From NCBI GenBank assembly GCA_039566865.1, contig CM076955.1, forward strand, positions 16,909,501 through 16,973,500: a stretch of 64,000 nucleotides of DNA, in the 5' to 3' direction. This DNA is from Aurelia coerulea (Eukaryota; Cnidaria; Scyphozoa; Semaeostomeae; Ulmaridae). Below, piece by piece: positions 32,724 through 47,700 of this stretch. The translations under genes were made by a program, and so were the position numbers. The notes beneath the pieces are model-generated. The model did no database searches, was not told the DNA's origin, and saw nothing but the letters and a program-made list of their open reading frames with translations. Every line of letters begins with the position of its first letter. The stretch's first letter is position 1.

Positions 32724-35700
32724 ATGACCTGGCCTAATCGAACATTGAAAAGATATTTTTGCTCAAGTTCAGTGAATGATCCAGAAAATGTGATATTCCG
32801 ACTGCTGAAAACAGCTTCAGTTTATGTTCATGTAAGTATATGTACTAGCAATAATACAGGCCAAACACCGTCAGCCTCATAGTTATGTATATACCGGCCG
32901 GCTGCGTGCATGCCATTAGCTTATAAGGCCTATATTTATGTGTTTTATTTTGATCAGCCTCCTTATCCAACTTGTTTCCTTCACCAGTCATTGAGTATGA
33001 TCTTCATAATTTTGATATCTAGGCTGTTTTCCAAACAAATTTCAATTTGCTTAAAATTGTTCAGGTCATATACCGGGTGTCCCAAAATGATGTATTATCG
33101 TTTGAGTGCTTGCATGTCCATAACCAATTAACTGATTTTCAAAAACGTTGTTTTATTTGATTGCCTAAAAGCTAAATCATATTTTAAGATGTTGGTTGTG
33201 GTTTTACCAGTCTTTGAAAATCGGTTCATTGGCTATTAATATTATGGACATATAAGCAATCAAACGATAATACATCATTTTGGGACACCCGGTATAGAAG
33301 AAGACTTGATGTTCTTGCTTTGCAAAAGTTTAGCACATCCATCGGCATAGGGGGAGATAAAATTTGGGGAGGCTGCCAGATAAAAAATCCATTGTTTAAG
33401 AAAATTTAACGCGGATTTCTGCCCGATTATGGCTGATTTTAGCAAAATTTTCCGACGATGGGAGGGCTGCAGCCCCCCCTAGCCCCCTGTCTCCTACGCC
33501 TGTGAGCACATCTTATCTTAGAATCAGTAAAGATTGCATTGGGAGCATTGGTAATGTCGTGTAATCAGTAAGGATTGCACTGAACAATAATATGATTTGT
33601 CAGTGCAGTCATCTTGTTCCAACTCTTTATCAGTAATTGTGCGATTGCATTAAATGGGGGTAGGCATGGATTGCACCACAGTTTTACCTGTGTGTGCCTC
33701 AGTCCTTCCAACACAGGTAAAACAGCAATGCAATGCAATCTGCACATAATACATATGATCCAGTATTGGTAGAGTCTTGTAGACAGGGGTGCAAATGAGA
33801 AGGGGTGTTGGGGAGTGTGACACCCCCCCAATAGTTTCATAACTCGGTCCCAATCGCTATTTTATAGTGATAAAATCGGTCCCGATCCGGCTCTGAACTT
33901 GAACCTGAATTTTTCAGGACATCGATACTCAAAATGCAAATATTTCTGTGTTAGCTATCTTTTGTTTTTTCGTGGAAACTAAATTTACAGAAAGAAAGCC
34001 TCGGGATTCCTTTAAAACCATAGAGAGAATGGCTGGGTATGAGTCGGGTAAAGGATGCCTTCTGAGCCAAAGTAGAGGATGTTTCTTCAAAAATTTTCTT
34101 CGTGCTCCAATTTATGAGATAACTGTCACAAAACTATCAAAGTTCCCTTGTTGCTAATGGCAAGCATGATATTGGGAGATGCATTCTAAGCCAAAGTAAA
34201 GGATGTTTCTTCAAAAATTTCCTTCGTGCTCTGATTTATAGGATAACTCACTGGATAACTGTCACAAAACTATCAAGGTTTCCTCACTGCTAATGGCAAG
34301 CATGATATTGGGAGATGCATTCTACGCCAAAGTAAAGGGTGTGGCCCCAAAAAATTTCCTGGCCCCCAGGCCCATGCATTTCCCTGCCTCCCTCTTAATT
34401 TACCCTGGCCACACCACTTATTGATTCCATATGAGCAAGCATGCATGCCTAAAAACATGGCTATTCTGTGAAGCTTTGACTGCATCATTCAGGACAGATG
34501 GCTAAGATGCTAGCCAGAGACAACTTGATGTCAAAAACTGTTTGTTTAATTCCGTTTCGATCGTTGTTGTATTTTCGGTAAATTATGGTAGATAGGAAAA
34601 CTTCATTTTTCATAAATTTGCAACGACATTTATTTCGCAAAAATCAGTCCCGCATGGAAGAAATTCGGCCCATTGAGCACACACCCCCCTCAAAAAATTT
34701 TGCATTTGCGCCCCTGCTTGTAGATGTAGACGACTGCACTGACAAATCATTTTAATCATTGAAGGTGTTGTGGCGCAGTGGTGTAATCCTCTGACTTTGC
34801 AGCCAGAACAATCAGGCGGAGTGGGTTCGATTCTCGGTAGGACCCCACCACTTGAGCGTCATGACAAGGGGTCGCGGACTCGATTAGGTCTGCTCTGTTT
34901 CTGCGATCCCAGCGCTTGGCGCTGAAAAATGCAACTTCACCTTTACCTTTAGTGTTATTATTGCTCCGTGAAATCCATATTGATTCCAAGACTTCTCCAG
35001 TGCTCCCAATGCAATCTTTGCAGATTCCAAATTGTAATGTGCAATCAGGATGTGTGCTGTGCCTGTGCACGCAGATAGACGAGTACGCTAAGATGGCAGC
35101 GAGGAACTTTTTACCAAGATGCATTGCATTCTTTAATTGAATTCCTATAGAATCGTTAAAGATTCGTTATTCGAACGCAGTACATCTTGGTAAAAGGTTC
35201 CTTGCCGCCATCTTTAGCGTTATTGTCTATTGCACCACTGTTTTACCTGTGCCAGTTAGGCAATGATGTGTGCTTGTGGTGGATATTTGACTACAGCATT
35301 TGTTAATATCATGAATAAGCTATTTCATTGTTTATTCATCAGTTTTTAGCTAAGAAGGTATCACAACTCTCTTGTCACAACTCTCTTACTTTCAGAATTA
35401 ATTTAGGTTTAAGTTATTATGCTTTCTTTTGCTTCTAGTGGCCATACTGTAAACACATCTGTCCCTACTGTAATTTCAACAAGTACAAGAGGCAAGTCAG
35501 TCAGATACAAAAACAATGTTTTTAGTGTAATTTGATTTTTATGGTATCTTTGACAAAATAAAGATGGATACCCATTTAGGGAACTGGTGATTTGAGACCA
35601 AGAATCCCTGAAACATGGTAAATACAAAAATCAAGTGGGGGCTGCTGTAAAATTTTTGGTAAAACGTCTTTACAAATATTTGCATTAAAGATTGAACTGT

Positions 35701-38700
35701 GTGCACAATTCATCTTATTTTGTGAATTTGAGATCAAAGCATAGTGTTCAATCTTGCGAGAATAGAAAAAGGAAGATCATACTTTACCTGTGTCAAGCAA
35801 GTTAGTAATACCAAAGACAGTGTAATATCATTATAATACTATTTTGGATACATCATAACAAGTACACATATTTATTTTATAAGAAACTAAGGATTTGGGC
35901 CAGTACTGAAAGTTTCTCAAAATTATCAGATTTTGAGTACTCAGAGGTTTCCTACCAGTTATTTAAAGGTTTCATAACAGTCTTCACGTTTACTTCCTGT
36001 TCACTCGTGAAAATTTCAAAACGAAGTGTTTTGAAGCCTGTGCGCTGTTTAGACATTACTCAAGTACTTTGCGAGTAATATGATACAGGAAACAAGCAAA
36101 AATGAAGTAAAAAGGTGACAAGAATTTCCTTTATCAATATAAATAGTTTCTAGGTTATATTTTCCCAGTACTGGAGTGTCTTAATTTTTTGGCAAACTGA
36201 GAGTTGAGTTTCTTACAGGCTGTTTCTTTTGAAAAAATACGTGTAACTGATCCCAACAATATTTCCTTACAACACCTCATGGTTTTCCCTGGTTTTAACT
36301 TAGATAAGATAAGTTTTAACAAAACATACCAAATCAGCTGGTCTCTTGAAGTATGTTATAATAAAATATATGGTAAATTCAGAAGGAAATGCCAAATGAC
36401 ATTCATCCTGTCGTCTTAATATTTTCTTTCAAAAATTATTTCCAGCCACAATGTAGATCACAGAAGGATGCGAACATGTCTGCAATCTGAATTAAAGAGA
36501 CAATTGAATCAAAATGACATTCATATGATCAACTCTGTTTACTTTGGAGGTGGTAAGTAATGGGCCGTAATGCTTAACTAAGAATTTTTGCTGTAGAGAA
36601 ACAACAATAGTTCTCAAAATGCTGTGCTGAACATGTGCAAATCACAGTTGGTATGATGATCATAATTTGAATGAACATATAAAATCACCACTGTTTATTT
36701 AAAACGTTTTGATAAAAAGGCTCTTCAGTTCATATCGATGAAAATTGGATAAAAATCATGAACATATCAGTATAAGAACAGAGTGCCAAATTATATACAA
36801 AGTCTTTTCAATTTAACGTTCATTGCACCAAATGATGCAAGATCAAGTGTATGAATTATGATAGGAACGGGATAGGATATGCAATATATTATCCCCGAAC
36901 TAAAGCCTGCTAAAATAAGCAACTGTTTGATGTGATACCCTTGAGTGCCAAATAGAACTGCCGCATGCTTAGAAATCTTGACATTTTCCAAACCCCCTCC
37001 CAAACTTGTTCTAAGCTCCTATTATTATTTTCCAGATTGTCCACATTGGAAATTGTGCAACAACATTTTAACATTTTTACACAATTTTTTATTGGTTTGC
37101 CATTTATATCAAATTTTCTAGCTTATTCCTACCCACATCCCCCTCTTTCCAATTTCGTTGTTTTTTCAACTTCAGTTTATTCAGCACTTGAGAGTACTAT
37201 TGACATCCTTCCATTGATTTTAAGGGACACCAAGCTTATGTGAAATTTCAACAATAGAGAGTGTTATAAATGATACAAAGGAATTTCATCAAGGGATCAA
37301 TGATTTTGAGATTTCACTGGAAGCAAATCCGTCATCAACAGAACAACTGAGGTATAAGATAATCTCCTCCGCCAGTTTCTTTTGAGAATAAAATAAGGGA
37401 AAAGGAGGAAAATAAACCTTCCTTCCTTCCTTTTCTCCCTTCGCAAAATTACGGACCACGGAACCATGGACTACAGAACTATGGAACCAAGAACTATGGA
37501 CTATGGAACTAGAAACCGGCGGAGGAGAATAGGTATATGATATACATAGAAATTCTCCTTCTGTCCACTGACATGTACCGAGTGAGTCAATAAAAAGGCC
37601 CGGCGTTTGAAAAAATGCTGCTCCCTCAATCTCAAAGCAATAACTTGGAAAACTTCTTTTTTATTCCCATCCAATTAGGGTCAGTAATTTACCCGGCTTT
37701 AATCGGCCATTCCTTCCTGTCGACATGAGGGATTTTCTGCAGAAAGCCCCTTTCGAAAACTTGCAGAAACAAAGAAAAACGTCAAACAAAATTGTCCTTC
37801 GTTTTCATTCCGAGGAATATGACACTCACATGCATTCTTGCATTTTGGTCCTCTAGGGAAAATGGAATCCCCCTGAATAAGTTATTCATACCAGGGGGAA
37901 GACTTTTTCATTTTCCAAGAGGATAGCACATGCTAAAGCGTATAAGTCATTGCTGTAGGGTAAGCACATTAGGGAAACTTGCTCATGATTTTAGCACATT
38001 TTTCAAGGTTTCTCAAAGGGATATTTTTTAGAAAATCCCTTGTAAAATCTTAATGGAGCGACTGATTTCAGCCAGGAAAAATTCTAAAAGTTATTGACCA
38101 TGTTAGCTATTCAACAAGATATTGCAAAATATAATTGCTTGTATATCCTTCTTCTTTGGATTTAGGCTCATGTTTGCTCTTAAAAACCATTTCTGGAACA
38201 CAACGAGTGAGCTAGCTACCTGGGTTTCAGAGCAACTTTGCCACTTGTTTGTTTTTGTTTATAAGTTGACCAACCAGGCATTGAATTCCCTTTGTCGCCA
38301 GTCGCTAATCGCTTTGTACTTGGGTGTCAAAAAATAGCGGATCCTATTGTAACATTATCTGTCCTTGTTGAGGAATTCTGTATTGATTGATATAATTAAA
38401 GCTTTGGACTATTTTCTCCTGCACAATTCATTTGCTGACAAGACTATTATCGTTTCAAAGGCTTCCTATAAACTTCTTTGTGATGTGACGAGGCACTGAA
38501 GCAGACCTGTACGAAAATACAAGGCCATGTAATAGCCATGTACAAGCCTTGTAGTTATGGCCTTGTAACCTTGTTATAGCCTGGAATAGCCTTGCTGTAA
38601 CCTTGTAAATGGCTTGAAAAATGCAAATTAGCCTTGTAGAAGCCTTGTGGAAACCTTGTGTTAGACTCGTTGCAGCTTGGAATCTTACTGATAGCCTTGT

Positions 38701-41700
38701 AATTTTCTTCCAAGGTTAGTACAAGGTCATAACAAGGTCATAATCCCCTCTACAAGGCTAAAACTTGGCCTGTACAAGGCCAAGTTTAGCCTTGTATTTT
38801 TGTACAGGGAGTTTCAAAAATTAACTTCAACATTCGAAAGCTACATGAAATGGATCCAAAATAACTAAATATGACAAAATAGGCACAGCAGCTGTATGTG
38901 GTACTGAATTGCCAACAAATTTTCCCAAAGTGCCTTTCATTCATTTAATACAAACAAGGGTGGTATTAGAAATAGGATTGAATCGATATTTCAGTTGTCT
39001 TTGTTCTTTGTAGCTCTACAGCATAGTTCCTTAACTGACACTTATAAATGCCCCTTGTTCTCAGATCATTTAAAGATGCTGGTATAAACAGAGTTTCAAT
39101 TGGAGTTCAAGTAATGTTTACATTTTATATCTTCTTTAATAGTGATAATGACAACTTTACGAATTATGATGAAACATCCTGTACGAAAATACAAGGCCAT
39201 GTAATAGCCATGTACAAGCCTTGTAGTTATGGCCTTGTAACCTTGTTATAGCCTGGAATAGCCTTGCTGTAACCTTGTAAATGGCTTGAAAAATGCTAAT
39301 TAGCCTTGAAGAAGCGTTGTGGAAACCTTGTGTTAGACTGGTTGCAGCTTGGAATCTTACTGATAGCCTTGTAATCTCCTTCCTAGGTCAGTACAAGGTC
39401 ATAACAAGGTCATAATCCCCTCTACAAGGCTAAAACTTGGCCTGTACAAAGCCAGGTTTAGCCTTGTATTTTTGTACAGGATAATAATAGATAGATATTT
39501 GGAAGCTTGTTTCTAGTGCTCCTTTCACAAAGAAAGATGATAGCTGTGTCACTTTTATGACTAGAAATGAGCCAGTCTTTTATCTGAACAACAGACGTTG
39601 AGCAACCTTTGCTTCGTGTCTATTTTTAATTCCAGTCTTTTTTTTTATATCAACTTAAAACAACTACAACTCTAATATTTACATTCAACTGTGCCCCTCA
39701 TAGCGGGAAAGACCCAAGGTCATCGTGTTCCCACTATGAGGGACACTTACAATAAACAATAATCCATTACAAAGAATATAAACAACAAAAATAAAAGGGG
39801 GGGGGGTAGCTGCTGCTTGGAGTTTCACTTAAAGCGTTGAGTAGTCTTAATGTATAATATAGTGATCTGCAGAAACTTGGTAGAGATCATACTGTTAGAG
39901 ATGCCATTCAGTGAGTACAGTATGCATGAACTTCCCTCATATTGCAAGCTTAAAGATTGTGTACAATGACTTGGGCATTGATTTTAATCTATGTTCTACC
40001 AGACTTATTTCCTGTTGATATAATCTTTTATCAGAAGTTATAGCATGTTGCCACTGTTATTTGGTATACATGTTTAATCAAAATAATTCATTTGATACTG
40101 CAGGCCAGACAATTCAGCAAAAAAGCTTTGAAAAAGTTAATAATAATGATGATAATAATAATACCTTTTTTAATGTTAGTGTTACAATAGTGTGACATAC
40201 ACTAACAATCCAGGGCAGATTTTGTCATACAATAGCAACAGTTGCATTTGATTGACACCTCAATTCAAAGCGATCAGCGACTGCAGACAAAGGAAATTCT
40301 CTCAACCAGTAATTCAAAAAAAAAGCCGTAACGGTTTCCCCGAAACTAGTAGGGCAAACTCTCGCCTTGTGCAAGTGAAAGGTGGTTTTTGAAAGAAGTT
40401 TTGTAATCGTTTCATTTAGGCCCTAAATGCGCGAGAATTACAATGCCTTCTGCTCGGCTTCTGAATCAAATAAACAAAATCCACCAGACAGAAGTTTAGA
40501 TTTACCCTTCTTCTTTCGTTATAGGCACGTAACTTCTCTTAAAAACCACCTTTCACTTGCACAATGCGAGAGTTTGCTCTACTAGTTTCGGGGAAACTTT
40601 TTCGGCTTTGTTTGTTTTGAATTACTGGTTGAGAGAATTTCCTTTGTCTGCAGTCGCTAATTGCTTTGAATTGTGGTGTCAATCAAACGCAACTGTTGCT
40701 ATTGTCTTACAAAATCTGCCCTTGTTACACTAACATCAATATGGAACTCATTGACTGGAAGCGCATTGATTTTCGAAATACCAATCTTTTGTGAGAATTT
40801 TCAATTGATTTGCATTTTTGGATGACTTTATGTCATTTGGAAGAGCAGTCCAAATCTTTGGACCCAAAGAGCTAATAGTTATGAAATCGCTGTCTTTGGT
40901 TGATTGAACGAGGAACTATTAACCATATCTTTTCCATGTAGCAGCCTATATGATACCCGATGGGTATGCGATTGATAAATGTGTCCTCATTTCATCTCGA
41001 TATTGCTGGCTCTGCTAACTTCGACTTTCAGATATATCGAACAAGCTAACAAGATATTCGATGGCCGCATATCAATCGACTTGATGTTTGGAAGGCCTGG
41101 TCAAACATTAGACAAGTGGAGAAATGAGCTACGTCTGGTAAGGGTCTTGTTCTAGCGGGTGAAAAAACACAAGTCTCATTTGAAAGGGCATTGCTTCCTA
41201 TAATAATAATAAATAATTGATTTTATAATGCGCCCCTATATTTTACAATATTCTGCGGTGCATACACCAAGTTAAAATAACTGTTAGAATTACAATAAAA
41301 ATCCTAAAAATTACAGTATTTTACACCAAAGATAGAAACTTAAAAATTAAATGCTTGTTCAAAAACATAGGTCTTTACTGCATTTATGAAAATAGTAATA
41401 TCCTTAGATTGTCTGATATGGAGAGGCAAAGAGTTCTAGTTATGAGGTGCAGCATATTTAAATGGTCTCTTCCCAAAAGTCTCGGTTCTAACTCTTTGGA
41501 TTTTTTTCTATACATTGTGCTAAAAATTTACAATACATTTATTTACTGAATTACTCTACTCATAAGCTACTCTACTCTACTACCAGGACAAGACCACGGG
41601 GAGCAACAACTATGTTTACCCACATGGCCATTAAATAGAAAGACAATCCAAAAAAGACATGAAACTACATGTAACTACAACAAAAAGAGAGAACATTTAC

Positions 41701-44700
41701 TTAAAAGGGACGAGGTGGTTATATGACTTGCAACCCAGTTTTAGATTTCTAATCAAACCGACCAGTTTTATGGATATAGCAGAGAGTTAACAAAAGTATA
41801 TCTTTATTGATACCATCGGGAAAATCTTTATCACCATGCAATAAAGTCTGCATTAGAAACTCGTTCGAAAGATTGGTATGTCCAAGTGGTCGTAATAAAG
41901 CAGAAACACCAGCGAGAAGATCTTAGAGTTGCGTTTCTTGTAAGCAGTTTCTTTAAAAAGAAAATACATTTAATTTCTGTTTAATAGTCAAACCCCTACC
42001 ATCTTTTGTGCTACAAACTCATCGTATATCAGAATGTACCCTTTTATATGCAAAGAATGATCGAAGGTAGCAACTAACTTGTATCTTTATCTTGTTTTAC
42101 TGAATTCATTATTTTTACAGGCCTTGAAGCTCAGCAGTAATCATGTCTCTCTGTATCAACTGACAATGGAAAGATCTACACCAATGGAAAAGATGTATCG
42201 ACGAGGAGAGATCGTAAATGATCAAATAATTTCTATCCAAACTTTTTTCAGTTGTTGCTAAGCGTTAAGTTTTATGATTTTTATGGGAAAGACATCAGTC
42301 TTTTCTGGCAATATCGTCTATTGCACAAAAATTTTCCGTGAGCGTAAACACCAGGACTTTTCTTCACACTGACCTATTTTCAGTTTGGTGTTTCAAATTG
42401 ATAAACTTTCCGTTGTTTAAGAGCACCAAAGATGAAATACATCTGAATCTGCTGATCCCACACATATGATCCACACAATGTCTACTAAACTCTAGTTCGT
42501 TCTGCTTTTCAAATAAATTTTTGCTAGTCTACGAGTCTACGCTTTATCTTTTAAGGACCTTTCTTAGAACTCCTAAATCAAAGCAGTTCTTTCAAGGTGT
42601 TGTGGCGCAGTGGTGTAATCCTCTGACTTTGCAGCCAGAACAGTCAGGCGGACAGGGTTCGATACCCGGTAGAGCCCCACCACTTGAGCGTCATGACAAG
42701 GGGTCGCGGACTCGATTAGGTCTTCTCTACTTCTGCAATCCCAGCGCTTGGCGCTAAAAAACGCAACTTCACCTTCACCTTCTTTCAAACATCGAAACTA
42801 TAGACATTATAACAGACCTTCTTGTGTCGATGAAACATTTATAAATATTCATATTCATATTCGCAGAAACTGCCAGAACCAGATGAAGTAGGAGATATGT
42901 ACAATGCTGCTGTGGAAGTAAGGATATTTCAGTAGAATACTAGGACCTTATACCAATTTTCCGAAAAAGTATACCAAAATCGTTCCTTAAACCAAACTTG
43001 CCCCAAATCTATTTCGTGAAAAAAATCGTCAAAAAAATTGAAGGGAAAAGTGAAAAGCGAAATGTTTCGTAGTATACTTTCAGCTAGACTTATTACAGCG
43101 AAATAGACTTGGGGCAAGTCTAGTGGAATACAAGCTGGTCATCTAAGCAAGTTGTGCAAAATGTTTTGCTATGAGGATACAGAGATATTTTTAACTTCAA
43201 TGATTTATAGCCCGGAGGGGGCACTTCACTATTGGGTCGTATGGGGATGTGCGCTCCAAGAATTTCTGTTTTGACCCAAATCCCAGAATATAGCCGGAAC
43301 TCTGAGACGCAATCCCAGAATGTGGATCTGGTTTCCTACAAATGTTTTCACTATAAACAATAGGAAAATTGCTGTTTATACTAAACCTGAGCATTCCCAG
43401 AATTTCTTGCAAAAATTAAACCCCAATCCCAGAATATTTCTTTGAAAGGACACATGTTGATAGCAGTTTTTTATTAAGCTGAAATGTACATATCCTTTTG
43501 AAATATTCATAATACATACATCCATACCTACACCCCATTTCCAGAATTTTCGTATCAAAAACCACCCCAAAACTAGCGCATATCCCTGTATGATTGGATA
43601 GTGAAGAACCCCCCCCCCCCCGAGTTTATGGCTCTTGAAAAATTCGTTCTTGAAACCAAAGCAGTGACCCATTGAATAAAGGGAACAATTTAACTTTCGC
43701 TGTTCAGTTTAAAACAAGATGTTTCCACGTTTAATTTCGATCAGTCGAGTTGTTGTCAGACAGAATTTCACTTTTTATCCGAGGTGGTTTTGCTGAGCAC
43801 CAACGTGTTTTCAGCACATATTGTGCCATTTTACATATGAATCCTTTTAAACTACCATGCCAGCAAGATAACATGATGCCAATCAATGTGCTGTTCCAGT
43901 TTGTTTTACAAATTGACCTTTTCCAGTTTGTTTTACAAATTGACCTTTTACAAAAGGGTCCAGATGCATGCAGGTCTAGTTTCCTTCCACTCAATATTGT
44001 GCTCCCTTTCGTAGCTTTTATCGTAACCTTACCATCATACCTTTTAGTTTATTTTACTTGATTGTTCAAAGGTCCTTTGATCTTGTTTTTATTTCACTTG
44101 CAGATCCTTGAAAACACTGGCCTAAAGAGATACGAAGTTGCAAATTTTGCTAAACAGGTTTGAGTTACACCTGCCTCTTTGCTCGGAATATCTTTGGACT
44201 GTAGATCGCACTCATTCGCTGGAAATTGGTAGGCTCATATTTTTCTCCTGGACTGAATCAAGAACCAGGCAGATATGCAGATATGAACTATAACGCTCTG
44301 CTCTGCAACTTTGATAAGGCTCCGCCCCTCGATACTGTATGCGGAAAAGAGGTCCTTTTATAGAACGGGTTTCATAACGTTGCATTAAAGGGGCTGTATA
44401 ACCCGTCCTCTCTGCGTGGCGCTGCTTGTCAAATAATCGAATGTGTCCAGGCTAAACACAACACAGCCAATGGCGATTTTGCACAGAGAATAGTAATCCA
44501 AAGTATCTGCGACAATCTCAATAATCGAAGCTTTGTTGGAGGATTTGTTTTATTTTTCTAACGCCGAATATTTGAAAGTTTTGATGGATATCAAAAGTTG
44601 CATCCCATTTCATAGACAAAGACAAGAAAACGCTGCAATGGAACTTACGTAGAAGCTGCTATGAAACTGACTTTAGTCATCTTTAGTCATCGTTAGTCTG

Positions 44701-47700
44701 ACTTTAGTAAATCCCAAGGCTTTAGTCACGTGTGCGGGTTGTCCCATACTTTCCGATTGTTTACAAAAACCTTGTACAGCACCTTTAATCGTACAAGCAT
44801 CAGTGGCACCATCTTCTGTGCTCGATCTGTAGCCGCAAGGAATTTATACAAAATGTTTCATTATTGCAAAACATAATGTTTGAGTACAGCTTTGGGCAAG
44901 TCATTCAATTAACTCTTGATCGTTAAAGGTAATAGGTAGATGCGTCCGTCTGTAAAAAGAACAAAGGAAACTACTCACACTCTTTGTCTGCTAAGCTCTT
45001 ACACGTGTAAATTTCACCCATTTCAATTGTTTTTTTACTCGTGTCCAACCCCCCCTGCCGATTACCTCGAAACGAACGACCCATATTACTGTTACAATCC
45101 AAGGCAAACAAGAGTTGTTGAATTTTATCGTAATTTTCTGTTTTCACTTGGTGTTCAAGGGATATGAAAGCAAGCATAACAAGGCATATTGGAATGGATA
45201 TCAATACATTGGCATCGGACCAGGTTTGAATTACAATTTCGTTTTTTATTTGCCAATTTCCTGTATATCAGTCATGAAATCTTATACAAGGGTTTTGTTT
45301 GTATTTGTCACAAGAAAATTCCTGTACACCATGGTTCAAGTATACTACGAATATTTGATTTGTGGTATTGTTATCTAAACTGTAAAACTTGATTTGGTTC
45401 CAAAGTTAAATGAAACTATCATTTTAAAGGGGCTCCGTCGCCAAACTGCAAGCGTATCTGATGACACCGCACATGTCCATTGTTCTCCATTGTTTTCTGC
45501 AGTTTGTTTGGTGGCTTCACCCAAGCCACCAAAAAATGCTCGTTAAAAATCCACTTATATCCAAGCAATCGTAGAAGATATAAATGTTTGGTTTTTCCTC
45601 TGTGAAGTACATAGATTTATCTTCAAAACGATGTTTTCATTTTAGAAAAACAGGTAAACGTCCGCGTGATATTGCCCATCAAAAACTGCAAAATCACCGT
45701 TTCGACTGAGATTTGGAGACGGGGCCTTTTAAATTGTCTGATTCATTTTATTTGAGCTTATTCAAGAGAAACATATATTAACATATATCCTAAATATGTA
45801 TTCGCAGGCACACCAGCAAATGCTGTCGTTTTACAAACAATCAAATTTTTACTTGCAAAATGACACGTCTCTTCTGTTGGCCATTTCCTTAAATCTTCCG
45901 TGCAAGCCTATTTTGGTTGCAAGAAGCATGAATGGTTTTATTGTTACAAAAGCCGACAGAAGCATCCTACCACAATGTAATGTTTGATTTGATGGTATAT
46001 GGACAAATTTTGACACAATGTTTATCAAACAATCTTTGCTCATTTGGCAGTGACTGAAAGCATTTATTTATCGTAAAAATTTGTAAGAAGATGGAGGCAA
46101 AGAAATAAGACTTTAAATCAGCACACTAAGGCCTTTCGAACTTATGTTCTCTTCAGAGTGTGACTAACATTTTGTCATAGTATTTCACCTTCCAAATATA
46201 TTTATCGTAATTGGTTTCAGTGCAAAAATTTAGCCGATTTTTGACATCTCTTCGTGTTCATGTAGAGTGTTATTCTTTTTTAGGTGCACATGGAAGGTAT
46301 GGTTACTTCTTTACTTTTGCTTCTAGTGATTGAAATACTATTGCAACTTGTTTAAAAGTAATCTCGATGCCAAGCCAATGTTGTCAAACTGATAAAGAAT
46401 TTGCAGGTTTTGTCAATTTTTAGGAATGGACGTCAAGTCTAAACGGAGAGATGTTTAAGACCAGCATTATACCCCATTGACACTGGCGCATAAAACCAGC
46501 TTTATCTGAACCAAGTTAAATTTCAACCAATCAAAGGCATTTGATATGTTCAATTGACCAATCAGAATCCAGCATTCGGCAGGCTGGTTTAGTTTAGTTT
46601 CACTTTTGAACGCCCTTGGGAACGAGGCTGCTATACACAGTCATGTACAAAGTATACAACCAAATACAACGCCATTAAAATCTCTGCAAATTCGATTGAT
46701 TGATGTTGACCAACGGAAACTCGAAGCTCAAAGCAGAGTTTCAAGGAGATTTGCCGGACAGAACAAAGTCTTATGAACAAGAATACCATGAGAACAGTTG
46801 GCGACAATATCAAATTTTGTACGTAGGTACTATTTTGCTGCTTTCGCTAAACATTAACTGATTTATTGCGAAGTTTTCAAATCAATGTGTTTCATTTGAA
46901 AACTACAAATGTTTGTGCTTTTCTGCGCCTAGGCCCTTGTCGAAACGAGGCACGCATAGTCATTTCAAAATAATGGCGTTTGATTATGAGTCGTAGTTAG
47001 GAGCGTCCGGCAGCCGGCAGTATTTCAATAGCGATAACTACGACCATATCATCAGTCTAGCAGTTGTGCTTGATTCCCACAGCTTTGTTTTTGTGCGGAG
47101 GAAAACATATTCACTATCATGGAGGAGGCTACCTCCTCCGCAGAACTATATGAATTATTCCTCCGCAGGTACATATTAGTTGCAGCCCTCATCCATAGAA
47201 GCACGCCAACAGTGTCTAGCTGCCCATGATCAGATCAGAAGAAGTATATCTCACTAAAACACAACTTACACGCAATGCCAGCTTTAGGAGCGTTCGTGTT
47301 AAAATGGATATATATTAGAATTGTTATTTGTCGTATCTAATTCATTCTAGGATTCATTCTTTAAAATCTGGAAACCTAATAAGAACATCAACGATTCAGA
47401 GTCTGGTCCCAGATATTTGGATGAAACAGGTGGGCGAAATTTAATTTGAAAGGTTTCATTTTGAGTTCTCCCGGCAGGTCCACTCTTATGTAAGAGAAGT
47501 AACCACGACAGTCTACAAAATCTAGGAGAAAGGGTCCGGAATTTATGAAAAATCTAGGATATAGGGAATAGAAAAGGGGCCTTTTCAAAGCTTTGTTGCT
47601 ACCGGGTGCGCCAAAATAAACTATGCACATTTGGCAGGCCACGATAAATCGTACACTGGACCGATTTTGAAGATTTATGACTTAATCTTTAGCAGAAAGC

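Noticed and set aside
43750..44061. 103-codon plus-strand frame
   Set aside because: It contains the 27-bp tandem duplication and lies in an RSAD1 intron; composition is not protein-like.
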